Under the pieces are notes generated by a model. The model had not been told where the DNA came from. It saw only the letters and a program-made list of their open reading frames with translations, and searched no databases. DNA of 64,000 nt from Channallabes apus (Eukaryota > Chordata > Actinopteri > Siluriformes > Clariidae), in the NCBI GenBank assembly GCA_030522415.1, contig CM060115.1, forward strand, positions 12,385,315-12,449,314, read 5' to 3'. Each line of letters starts with the position of its first letter. Position 1 is the first letter of the stretch. The position numbers and the translations under genes are program-made. Positions 49,917-59,300 of this stretch are shown in pieces.

Positions 49917-51009
49917 TTATATATAAGATATAAGCGGGTATAAACATAGTAAGGGCCCATCTGATTGGTCAAATTTGGACACAGAAATGCTTGGCAAATA
50001 AAGTATTTATCGCAACTCCTTGCGGTCTGGTTATCGCGCATGCCATTATCGCGATAACGATATTTTTTCGATATATCGTGCAGCCCTACCTTTAAGCATT
50101 TCTATACAAGAGCGAGTCAAAAATTAACCGCATTCTGGCTGCAGAATGTATTTCAATTGACATTCAGGAGAGACAAATGCATAATTTTCCCACATCTCTT
50201 CGCTTCTCAATACACTCGGTCCATCTGTCGACAAGCTTTCGTATTCTTTCATTAAAAATGTTTCATGCTGAGCTGCGAGCCACGAATGCACTGCTGTCTT
50301 CATTTCATCATCAGAAGTGAATCTCCATCTGCTTCCAGGGGGCCAAACAAGTGACAGCCTGACGGAATGAGATCAGGATTATAGGGAGGACGCTTCAACA
50401 CCTCAAAACTAACAAGTGCGTGGATGTGCACGACAACCTCGGGTATCGGTCCTCTCTGTGTTTAATCCGAAGTTTAGTCGTCAGCTCTTCGATAAGCGTC
50501 TCACTGTAACGAGCGCTGTTGGAGTTTTTGTCTGATGGTGTTCCAATACTTCTGGCCCCCCAAGAGTCCCAGAAAACTTGAAGAATTTTGCAGCTGAAGG
50601 TTGACTTTTGCGGAGACAGTATCCTTGAACGGAAAGTGCTGATAAGACAGCGCCGGCAACCCTTTTAGTATAACCGGAGTGCGGACAATTTTTGACTCAC
50701 CTTGTATTAAAAAAAAAAAAAAAAATCATTATCAGGCTGGTTATAAGACCGACTTCCATACGTGCTTGAGTTCATGTGAATCAGGACCTTAGTTAAACAA
50801 TAACACATTTTCTGAACCTGCTTATAACTACCTGAGTGTGTGTGTGTGTGTGTGTGTTTCTTACGTCTGCAGGAACTGCTCATAGTAATCCCGCTGCATG
50901 CTTTTAGCCGTGATGCGCTTGTACTCCTTGAGCAGGCGGCGTATGGAGTCGCTCAGAGCGCCATACAGACATCGCTCTCCATCGAACGTGTTCGCTTCAC
51001 ACTTCGCTC

Positions 51010-51061
<52 letters not shown>

Positions 51062-54000
51062 AAAAACCTCACATCAGACATTCCATAACGAGCTAATTCC
51101 ATTTAATATCAACTTAGCAGACAGGATTCTACCTAAAAATCTAAATGTCTGATATTTTAATACTGACATTCCTTAAAAAAATGATTCATCTTTTTAATAG
51201 TTGACGTTATTTAACCATCAACAGTTTTCTGACCAGTTTACTGGTTGCTTTATCAGAGATATCAGTTTAATACAAACTTCTGATAGTTACCACTGGCCAA
51301 CAAATACTGCACCAGCTCCTCATGTCCACAGAGGCATGCGTAGTAACTTCACACACACATAGGAAAAAAAAAAGCAAAAACAAAAGTTCATTATCATTTC
51401 TATAATTTCATTAAAGTATCCCAGGTAAAGCATAAATCTATACCACACATCTGTCACATGACCAACACTAACTCAGATTCTCCAGTGACTTTTAAGTAAG
51501 AACAAGCTAGGAGGGGTGTTCAAGTCAAACCGGGACTGGGAAGAGGAATAAAACACAGTTCCGAGAGTAAAAATTCCCTTTATACAGCGATGGAAACGTT
51601 TACATTTAAGCATTTGGCCGACGCCTTTATCCAGAGCGACTTACATTTTTATCTCATACCATCAAGGATGGGATGTTTCCACTCGCTGAATGTTCACGGG
51701 AAAGACGGGATCGTCACTCACGGACAAACGACCTTCTTTAAAAAGTTTTTTAAGCCTTCATTCACCAGTCCCGGTTTGACTCGAACACCCATCGTATTAT
51801 AAATCATTATCGTCATTTGTTTTAGGCTTACAGAGGTGTACTGTCCCAGTTATCTCGTATGTTCAGTTCCACATCTCGCTGTTCGACCAGGTATCTGAGA
51901 AAGAAAACAGAACAAGCAAGAATTCACTCATTTAATCAACATCACTTCACCAGGCTTGAAGTAAAAATGTTACAGTATGAAGGTTTCGTAAGCACACAGC
52001 CTGTACTGACAGTGTAGCCAAAAGTTAGTTTTTAGAGCAGTGACGAGGCCCAGAGGCCACGCACGAGCTAACACTCTTATCTGGAAAACTCAGCTGCTGC
52101 TACAGATTTATTTTTTTTTAATTTACATTTAATGTCGTGAGACGTCCAGAAACCACTTGCTTCCTGTTATCACTTGTGTTCTAGGAACTTGAAGGAAAAA
52201 AACAAACAAACAAACATGCAGCTTGTTATATTACAAAATAAAAATACCTACAACATCAAACACCCTGAACTGAAGACTTTCTGGTAAACAAAGTGCAACA
52301 ATAACAACAACGATCACAAAACAATCACAACAATCAGCTTCCCAAAGACAACAACAAACAACAAAACTAATTGCACAACCACAACAGACGTCATTCCAAA
52401 TTCAACAACAAGAACAACAACTAAACACCACAATCACCACCACTAAAACCCCAACAGCCACCTTGCAAATCAACAACAATCACAACAACCATGTTCCCAA
52501 ACTCATCCAGAACACAGACAACTTCTTATGACATTAGTCAATTTCCCAACTACAGAGCAATAAAAAAAAAATCACAATAACAAAACAAAATGTCACAACA
52601 ACAATAAATAACCTTACAACATTAATGCAGTAATACAACATTAATAAACTAAAAATATGCAGCAAACTTCATCTCAACAACTGACTTTCCAAAAAAAAAA
52701 AAAAAAAACCACAGCAACACTATATGCAACAACAACCACCACCACAACAAACATCTTTTCAAATATAACAAAAGTAAATACAGACACAATCTCAACAACA
52801 ACTATTGCACCATAAATAACAACCAATATAACACTAAATACAACAACAAAAACATTTCCAAATAGGACAAAACTAAATGCAACTATATCTATAACCTCAC
52901 CACAACAACACTGCATGGAATAATCACTACAACAACAGCAACAACACTATATCAACCACAACAATACATACAGTTACTACAACAGCAACAAACAACAACC
53001 ATTGTTCCTTAAATAACAATCAAAACAAAAAACAACACCACAATATGTACAACCACAACATGCAACAACCACAACAACAACCACAACCAGTACATGCAAC
53101 AGATACAACCAGTACATGCAACAGATACAACCAGTACATGCAACAACCACAACAACAACATGCAACAACCACAACAACATGCAGCAACCACTACATGCAA
53201 CAACCACAACAAATACATGCAACAACAACCACTACATACAACTACAACAACCACCTAATGCAACAACCACAACAAATACACGCAACAACAATAACAACAA
53301 CCACTACCTGCAACAACAACAAACAACAACATGACATCAACAACAACAACCACTACATGCAACAACCACAATCACTACATGCAACAACAACCACAACAAC
53401 AACCAACATGACATCAACAACAACCACTACATGCAACAACAACAAACAAAAAAAAGACATCAACAACAACCACTACATGCAACAACAACAAACAACAACA
53501 TGACATCAACAACAACCACTACATGCAACAACAACAAACAACAACATGACATCAACAACCACTACATGCAACAACAACAACCACAAACAACATGACATCA
53601 ACAACAACAACCACTACAATGAACAACCACAATATGCAACAACCACTACATACAACAACAAACAACATGACATCAACAACAACCACTACATGCAACAACA
53701 ACAACCACAACATGCAACAACAACCACAACAACAAACAACATGACATCAACAACAACAACCACTACATGCAACAACCACTACATGCAACAACAACAAACA
53801 ACAACATGACATCAACAACAACCACTACATGCAACAACAACAACCACAACCACAAACAACATGACATCAACAACAACAACCACTACAATGAACAACCACA
53901 ATATGCAACAACCACTACATGCAACAACAACAAACAACAACATGACATCAACAACAACTACTACATGCAACAACAACCACAACCACAGACAACATGACAT

Positions 54001-55163
54001 CAACAACAACAACCACTACAATGAACAACCACAACCACAATATGCAACAACCACAATATGCAACAACCACTACATACAACAACAAACAACATGACATCAA
54101 CAACAACCACTACATGCAACAACAACAACCACAACATGCAACAACAACCACAACAACAAACAACATGACATCAACAACAACAACCACTACATGCAACAAC
54201 CACTACATGCAACAACAACAAACAACAACAACCACAACCACAAACAACAACCACAAACAACATGACATCAACAACAACAACCACTACAATGAACAACCAC
54301 AACCACAATATGCAACAACCACAATATGCAACAACCACTACATACAACAACAAACAACATGACATCAACAACAACCACTACATGCAACAACAACAACCAC
54401 AACATGCAACAACAACCACAACAACAAACAACATGACATCAACAACAACAACCACTACATACAACAACAACCACAACAACAAACAACATGACATCAACAA
54501 CAACAACCACTACATACAACAACAAACAACATGACATCAACAACAACAACCACTACATGCAACAACAACCACAACCACAAACAACATGACATCAACAACA
54601 ACAACCACTACATGCAACAACCACAACCACAATATGCAACAACCACTACATACAACAACAAACAACATGACATCAACAACAACCACTACATGCAACAACA
54701 ACAACCACAACATGCAACAACAACCACAACAACAAACAACATGACATCAACAACAACAACCACTACATGCACCAACCACTACATGCAACAACAACAAACA
54801 ACAACAACCACTACATGCAACAACAACAAACAACAACATGACATCAACAACAACCACTACATGCAACAACAACAACCACAACCACAAACAACATGACATC
54901 AACAACAACCACCACAGCAACAACACTTTATGCAACAACAACCAAAACACCACTACATGCAACAACAACAACTATAACCTTATTAAATAGAAGAATAAAC
55001 TGAATGCAACAATCACAGACACCATCTGCCTGTCAAAACACAACCAGGCCTGCACTCACTCACTCACACACACTCACTCACACTCAGACACACACACACA
55101 CACACACCTGACTCTGGCCACGTCGCCCTTCCTGCAGCACGAGAACAGGTCGCTGGCGTCCAT
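41515..55163 (-). CDS. abtb1: Ankyrin repeat and BTB/POZ domain protein 1, complete
   Basis: Complete gene of 12 coding exons: 55163-55108, 51894-51832, 51346-51291, 51009-50865, 47878-47719, 45709-45664, 45498-45382, 44959-44847, 44732-44634, 44519-44352, 42032-41832 and 41721-41515. All introns are GT-AG and the phases join to 476 aa plus a stop; human ABTB1 is 478 aa. Domains: ankyrin repeats at residues 1-70, first BTB at about 112-205 (SDVTFMVHGEMFRTHRCIL), second BTB at about 270-365 (DVCFRVDGYDFLCHKAFFCG), then a BACK-like helical tail ending SYIGLDC. The family is described as cytoplasmic BTB adaptors, linked in mammals to PTEN growth-suppressive signalling and ubiquitin ligase adaptor functions; that role is from the family. 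Many introns have CA or TG repeats at their ends. Confidence 0.95.
41832..42032 (-). CDS. abtb1: abtb1 exon 11
   Basis: 67 codons: LSHDSVYEVLCVADMYLLPG, LKRLCGRTLAALLSEENVLH, RLEDQCTEYMAKIIER. End of BTB 2 and the BACK-like segment. Confidence 0.93.
42352..42765 (+). mobile_element. SINE family C, near full length
   Basis: TCATCCGGAGATCGCTGGTT with B box, AGAGAGCTGATTGGCCAAGC, GGATAGCGCTGTCCTCCGAG (uninterrupted here) and GGAGGAATTGGACACGACT. Lies in abtb1 intron 10. Confidence 0.8.
42775..43405. repeat. Probable DNA-transposon remnant with GTCGAGGTTCCACTGTG end
   Basis: The right end carries GTCGAGGTTCCACTGTG twice in tandem, a terminus common to several fish transposons. The interior has AT-rich sequence and no intact frame. 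In abtb1 intron 10. Confidence 0.4.
43725..43925. repeat. Dispersed repeat, related to 42230-42305
   Basis: ACCTACTGGATGCCAACTGC followed by AACAACAAGGAAGAAGAAG, and GGCAGTAATGCAACATAG. The same phrases occur at 42234-42305. Confidence 0.45.
44352..44519 (-). CDS. abtb1: abtb1 exon 10
   Basis: 56 codons of BTB domain 2: AFFCGRSDYFKALMEDHFSE through ELFTKILYYIYSDNTQ. TG repeat before the acceptor and AC repeat after the donor. Confidence 0.93.
44634..44732 (-). CDS. abtb1: abtb1 exon 9
   Basis: 33 codons beginning VGYGQLPFDLTDSFPSYPDV and ending GYDFLCHK, start of the second BTB domain. Confidence 0.92.
44797..44842. repeat. (TG)n at abtb1 intron 8 donor
   Basis: AC repeat in sense immediately after the donor. 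The 114-bp intron has a GTGTGTGTG run close to its acceptor. Confidence 0.9.
44847..44959 (-). CDS. abtb1: abtb1 exon 8
   Basis: Encodes VSNKPGTCVKVLTLDPHDW and MALLADSALPADLR. The donor AGG|GTGAGA is followed at once by a long AC repeat in sense. Confidence 0.92.
45060..45302 (+). mobile_element. Fragment of a Tc1-like element 3' end
   Basis: Contains GGCACAACCAGCTATTAGG, GGGGCGATTACTTTTTCACA and GGGGGCAAATATTTTTCCAC, phrases of the 3' ends of a common fish Tc1 family. Lies in abtb1 intron 7. Confidence 0.6.
45382..45498 (-). CDS. abtb1: abtb1 exon 7
   Basis: Encodes HLDIDVSYVEDCKRLAKQCK and ELIDELEVKCKQVQEF, the C-terminal helices of BTB domain 1. Confidence 0.92.
45664..45709 (-). CDS. 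abtb1: abtb1 exon 6
   Basis: A 46-bp exon encoding VNPAAFAAILQYFYTG, end of BTB domain 1. Acceptor GACCAG, donor GTGAGT. Confidence 0.91.
45850..46378 (-). mobile_element. Tc1-derived MITE (ACCGTTCAAAAGTTTGG family), copy 2
   Basis: Inverse orientation, 529 bp, same termini and same retained peptide (LQTRSSFRVISLKNDQLTAA). Lies in abtb1 intron 5. Confidence 0.8.
46508..46962. mobile_element. Mariner-derived MITE carrying a SINE head and LINE-like tail
   Basis: Ends GTTCAAATCAAACCGGGACT and GTCCGGGATTGACTCGAACT. The interior again contains KEFLGGQ-type coding and GDYVEK-stop. At 46664-46735 it holds an inserted tRNA-like SINE head joined to a TGCGCTATATAAATAAA tail. Confidence 0.72.
46965..48955. 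other. abtb1 introns 5 and 4 around exon 5
   Basis: Apart from exon 5, AT-rich intron with homopolymer runs (48259, 48583) and no recognised repeat. Confidence 0.4.
47719..47878 (-). CDS. abtb1: abtb1 exon 5
   Basis: Core of BTB domain 1: LLEQGSYSDVTFMVHGEMFR through ETKWKGKTMIALKHPL. The phase requires the weak donor GTGGGC directly after CTG; this makes the join to exon 6 (VNPAAFAAILQ) exact. Confidence 0.9.
48967..50088. mobile_element. hAT-type non-autonomous transposon
   Basis: Termini TAGGGCTGCACGATAT as 16-bp inverted repeats, with an 8-bp target duplication CCTTTAAC/CCTTTAAG (7 of 8 match). The 1122-bp interior has no transposase. It carries a promoter-like patch (two ACCCGGAAGTA-type ETS sites and TATAAGAG at about 49510-49545), short tandem GGCTAACGGCTAATCGC repeats, and an (AT)n run. 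Confidence 0.85.
49861..49908. repeat. (AT)n microsatellite inside the hAT element
   Basis: 24 AT units, self-complementary. Confidence 0.9.
50107..50704 (-). mobile_element. Mariner-like element, internally deleted
   Basis: TA-flanked, 598 bp, inverted ends CAAG..GAGTCAAAAATT. The minus strand keeps the C-terminal end of a mariner transposase: KRPPYNPDLIPSGCHLFGPL (third catalytic Asp in NPD), SWLAAQHETFLMKEYESLS, then a stop. It lies in abtb1 intron 4. Confidence 0.8.
50865..51009 (-). CDS. abtb1: abtb1 exon 4
   Basis: Encodes AKCEANTFDGERCLYGALSD and the helical linker to the first BTB domain. The acceptor is preceded by about 45 bp of pure TG repeat, and an AC repeat follows the donor. 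Confidence 0.93.
51014..51059. repeat. (CA)n at abtb1 exon 4 acceptor
   Basis: 23 CA units; in sense a TG repeat ends 3 nt before the AG of the acceptor, so no normal polypyrimidine tract is present. Confidence 0.9.
51291..51346 (-). CDS. abtb1: abtb1 exon 3
   Basis: Encodes LYYACLCGHEELVQYLLASG, the second ankyrin repeat. The acceptor GAAG follows a short TG run; donor GTAACT. Confidence 0.92.
51509..51791. mobile_element. Mariner-derived MITE with SINE-tail insert
   Basis: Inverted ends GGGTGTTCAAGTCAAACCGG and GACTCGAACACCC, flanked by TA. The interior contains a fragment of a common SINE tail (GCCTTTATCCAGAGCGACTT). Lies in abtb1 intron 2. Confidence 0.75.
51832..51894 (-). CDS. abtb1: abtb1 exon 2
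   Basis: Encodes YLVEQRDVELNIRDNWDSTP, ankyrin repeat 1 into 2. Donor GTAAGC; the acceptor follows a normal pyrimidine tract. Confidence 0.92.
52250..55010. repeat. CAA-based degenerate tandem array in abtb1 intron 1
   Basis: Almost G-free on the plus strand. The 5' part (to about 53040) is loose A/C-rich sequence. From 53040 to 54975 it becomes a tandem array of CAACAACAA blocks with inserts CCACTACATGCAAC and ACATGACATCAAC, and longer repeat blocks of about 130-150 bp recur (near 53640, 54050, 54320 and 54640). In the abtb1 transcript it reads as GUU/UGUUG with about 36 UGCAUG hexamers. Open frames across it (poly-Asn/Thr/His) are composition effects. Confidence 0.85.
55108..55163 (-). CDS. 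abtb1: abtb1 exon 1
   Basis: Start codon and MDASDLFSCCRKGDVARVR, the beginning of the first ankyrin repeat. It sits in CpG-rich DNA, with donor CAG|GTGTGTG running straight into a TG repeat. Confidence 0.92.
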
Positions 55164-55560
55164 CCCCGCGGTGAGAGCGGCTCTCTGTGAGGCATTGAAG
55201 CGGAGCGGCGCAGGCGTAGTTCTGCAGCTTTTACTGCACGCGACTACTTTTACACCTCAGTCTGAGGCGCGGACCCGAGAAGCAGAGAGGCAGAGTATAA
55301 GACTGAGGCTGAGGAAAAGTACAAGACTGAGGCTAAGTATAAGACTGAGGCTGAGGCAGCACCGTCACTGTCTCGCTCCTGAAATTTCAGCAAAACGTAA
55401 ACAGGAACACGGAGTTATGTTTACACCACCTCTTTTCCGGGTATACGTCATCCTGCGCGTCGGGATTAACCCGTAAAACTCCGCCTCCTCTCCGCACCGA
55501 TTGGCTGAAAATGAAGTCACGTTTTCAAGCTGTCCGCTGATTGGATAACGCAGCAGTAAA
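55164..55560 (-). promoter_or_regulatory. abtb1 5' flank, CpG-rich promoter region
   Basis: Upstream of the abtb1 start codon the sequence turns GC/CpG-rich for about 400 bp. It includes a CRE-like TACGTCA and an ETS-like TTCCGG near 55430-55450, and a short tandem repeat built on AAGACTGAGGCT (about three copies, 55296-55355). No clear TATA box. Promoter role inferred from position and CpG content. Confidence 0.45.
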
Positions 55561-55564
55561 AACA

Positions 55565-55955
55565 AAAGGTGACGTGGTAACCGATTCGTTGTTCCCGATT
55601 TTTTTTTTACAGCGTTCAGTGTAAATGATTCAGAGTCGAACGCGTGATTCAGTGATTCGGTTCTGGTTGTATCTGTGTTTTTTTTTTTTTATGAAAAGGA
55701 AGGAATTGCGTGTATAGCATATAAAGATAAATATAATTTAAATACAAATGTTTGGTGACTGTTTAAAGTTTGCAGTATTTAATTTTATATCAAATGTGTT
55801 AGATTCTTAATTTTAAAATATATTTTTAGGGCTTTTCTAAATGTATATTATATATTTAGAGAGAGAGAATTAAAATCTTAATCATCATAAATTGTGAACT
55901 TTCTGTCGAATTCCAGTCGAGAAGGCGGAGTTTGTCGTAATACGGGTGGGGGGAA
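55565..55955. other. Short AT-rich spacer between abtb1 promoter and DIRS element
   Basis: Homopolymer T runs and AT-rich sequence; no gene. Ends in GGGTGGGGGGAA directly at the DIRS border. Confidence 0.4.
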
Positions 55956-56004
55956 AACAATAGGTTACTTGCGTAACCCCGGTTCTCTGATAGCATTAAG
56001 TGAG

Positions 56005-56164
56005 GTGTCTCACTATGGGATACGCCCCTTCCGCGTATTCTTCAGAAGCCCTATTACATTACGCCAGCCCCAATTGGCTGGCAGATGTGACGTCGTGTCC
56101 TGGCGTGGCCTTCCCCCCCCCCGTATAAAGGGGGCAGCACGACGTCACTTCGCTATTCAAAAAC
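56005..56164 (+). repeat. DIRS left inverted terminal repeat
   Basis: 160-bp partner of the right ITR in opposite orientation. The 49 bp outside it (55956-56004) are unique to the left end and reappear, reverse-complemented, in the internal complementary region. Confidence 0.9.
56124..56130 (+). promoter_or_regulatory. TATA box in DIRS left ITR, facing inward
   Basis: The same TATAAAG in the inverted copy of the ITR. It would drive transcription antisense to the element's genes. Confidence 0.45.
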
Positions 56165-56208
56165 AAGCAACCTCTTCCTCGCTTCACACAGCAAGGAGGG
56201 TGATCTGG

Positions 56209-56304
56209 TGAGACACCTCACTTAATGCTATCAGAGAACCGGGGTTACGCAAGTAACCTATTGTTCTCTTTCAAGCATACGTTTCGGTGTCTCACTATGG
56301 GATA
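56209..56304. repeat. DIRS internal complementary region (ICR)
   Basis: Two fused parts: 56209-56265 is the reverse complement of the left end 55956-56012 (57 bp), and 56263-56304 is the reverse complement of the right end 61456-61497 (42 bp). They overlap by GTT, the complement of the AAC found at both borders. In DIRS1 the ICR templates joining of the two ends into a circle. Confidence 0.9.
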
Positions 56305-56380
56305 TCCTAACTCCCGTATTGTCAGATAGCCTGTCTTGAAGTCTGCCAACCATAACCAACACATTCAGGGCTGAACGAAT

Positions 56381-59300
56381 TTAGTTTGTAGATTCCGTGC
56401 TTACACTCAGTACTGCGTGAGCTAGAGTCTGAGCTGTAACATCTAATTTATAAAATCTGGCGAATGTGTGCGGCGATGACCAGTTCGCCGCTTCACAGAT
56501 ATCCTGTAATGTGACTCCTTTAAATAGAGCCCATGAACTTGACATTCCCCTTGTTGAGTGCGCGCGCAAACCAGTTGGGGGTTCGAGACCCTTACTGGAG
56601 TATGCCAGCGAAATAGCCTCCACTATCCAATGCGATAAACGTTGCTTAGTGATCGGCTTCCCCGTGCGAGGTTTCACCCAAGAAACGAACAGCTGATCGC
56701 TCTCCCTTAAACCTCTGGTTCGCTCTGTATAGATGCGTAAAGCGCGCACTGGGCACAGTGTATTCAACTTTTGCTGCTCTGATGATGCAAAAGGGGGAGG
56801 ATGGAAGGCCCTCAGCTCAAGAGGGCTTATCGCATTAATGACCTTAGGCATGAATGCGGGATTAGGTTTCATAACTACTCCTGCATCCCCAGACATGAAT
56901 TGTAAACATGCTGGATGCACAGAAAACGCATGAATCTCACTCACGCGCTTCGCTGAGACCAAGGCAATCAATAGCGCAGTCTTGAAGGACAGTGCCTTGA
57001 AATCAATCTTGTCTATCGGTTCAAATGGGGGCGTGGATAATGCATCAAGCACCAATCCCAGGTCCCATGATGGGGTAAGTGGTTTTGTCACCGGCAGGGC
57101 GCGGCGCGCGCCCTTCATGAATCTGCATATCAAAGGATGTTGGCCCACCGTTTTATTATCCCAACCGATGTGGCACGCAGATATAGCAGCCAGAAACACT
57201 TTTATGGTTGAGAACGCTCTGCCTTTCTCTATCATTTCCTGCAGAAATGAGAGAATCACTGCCACTGAACACTGAAAGGGAATCTCGTGTCTAGCTGTGC
57301 ACCAGCGCTCAAACACATTCCATTTGCAGTCATAGAGAGACCTAGTCGATGCTGCTCTGGCGTTCTGTATAGTCTTGATGACACTGTCAGGCAGGCCAGT
57401 CTTACTTAAATTGGACCACTCACAGGCCAGGCCCATAGTGCCAGTCGTTCCGGGTGAGGGTGGAAGATCTCCCCCCCCTCCTGTGACAGGAGGTCTCTGC
57501 GCTGCGGGAGAGACCACGGTTCGCCGTCTAGCATATGCATGATCTCCGCAAGCCAGTGTTTCCCTGGCCATCTCGGAGCTATTAGTATTATTTTCAGACC
57601 TTCCTCTCTTACTCTGCAGAGAGTTGGTGCTATCAGCGCTATTGGCGGGAACGCGTATAGGAGAGTGCGAGGCCACTCGTGTGCTAGCGCATCTGTCCCC
57701 AGAGGCGCGCTCCGGTCCTTCAGGGAAAAAAACAGGTGACATTGGGCGTTGTCTTTGGACGCGAACAGATCCACTGTCGCTCTGCCGTATATGCTCCAGA
57801 TCTGTTCGATCACTTCGCTGTTCAGTTTCCACTCCCCATAGGAGGGATTTCCCCTGGACAGCAGATCTGCGCCCCGATTCATCACACCCTGTACGTGTGT
57901 CGCTCTCAGGGATAAAAGGTTGACACTGCCCCATAAGATCAGTCTGCGTGCTAGCGTGTGCAGCAGAAGCGATCTGAGGCCCCCCTGACGATTTATGTAC
58001 GCTACAACTGTAGTGTTGTCCGTTCTCACAAGAACATGATTTCCTCTCAGAAAAGGAAGAAAATGTTTTAGTGTCAGAAAGACAGCTAGCATTTCCAGAT
58101 AGTTTATGTGAAGATTGGTCATGTGCTGACCCCATCTCCCATTCACTATTCTGCCCTCGTGAATGCCCCCCCAACCGGATAACGACGCATCCGTTGTTAT
58201 CATCTTTCTGTGTCGGACCACGCCCATGGCAACCCCTTCGATCAGGAAATTCGGGTGTCTCCACTGGCGTAGTGCTAGAACCGCCTCTGACGTCACTCTT
58301 ACCCTTCTCCGTGAGTGACGTGCTGGGTCCAGCCCCTGAGACGCCACCCAGCGTTGAAATTCCCTCATATGCAGTCTGCCTAGGGGAATAACCATCAGGG
58401 CTGATGCCATCAGTCCTAGTAATCTGAGGCATGTGCGAAAGCAAACTTTGTGTTCTCTCTGAAATTGTGTCATGCAGGAGGTGAATCTTTTCACCCTGTC
58501 TGTGGAGAGTCGCGCTCTGAACTTCACTGAGTCCAGCGCCAGTCCCAGATACGTTATGGATTGTGTGGGAATTAAAACACTCTTTTCTGTGTTTAATCTT
58601 AGCCCCAGCTCCTGTATGTGTTCCATAAGCATAGCTGTGTGTTCTCTCGCTTCTTGTTCCGAGCTGGCTGTCACGAGCCAGTCGTCTATGTAAGTAGCGA
58701 GACGAATGCCTTTTTCTCTGAGCGGAGTCAGTGCCGCTTCTGTGCATTTCACAAATACTCTGGGACTGAGGGACAAGCCGAATGGTAGCACCAGATATTC
58801 GTATACCACACCAAGGAAGGCAAATCTCAGAAACTTCCTGTGGGGTGGGTATATGTTTATGTGAAAATATGCGTCCTTCAGGTCGATCGATGTAAACCAA
58901 TCTCCCTGGCGCACTATTTTCAGGAGTGTAGAGTGAGTGAGCATTCTGAACTTGTATTTCTTTAGGTATACATTCAGCGCGCGCAGATCTAGTATCGGGC
59001 GGAGGGTTTGAGTCCCTTTCTTTGGAACGAGAAAGTATCTCGAGTAGAACCCGCTGTGGCTCTCTTCTGGTGGAACCACTCTTATTGCCCTTTTGTTCAA
59101 CAGAGAGGAAATTTCCTCTTGAAGGACCTGTTTCAGTTCCCCTCGCACCTGGGAATGAATTATCCCTCTGAAGGCTGGGGGGGAAAACGCGAATTGCAGT
59201 CTGTACCCGAATTGTATTGTTTTCAATACCCAGCGGGACTGTGTGCATTTGCGCCAACTGCTTATCTGCAGTGTTTTGGTGCCATCGTGCGGCTGAATCT

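Noticed and set aside
53045..54896. Asn/Thr/Gln/His-rich ORFs in abtb1 intron 1
   Set aside because: Translations of the CAA array on the strand opposite to abtb1; no gene structure.
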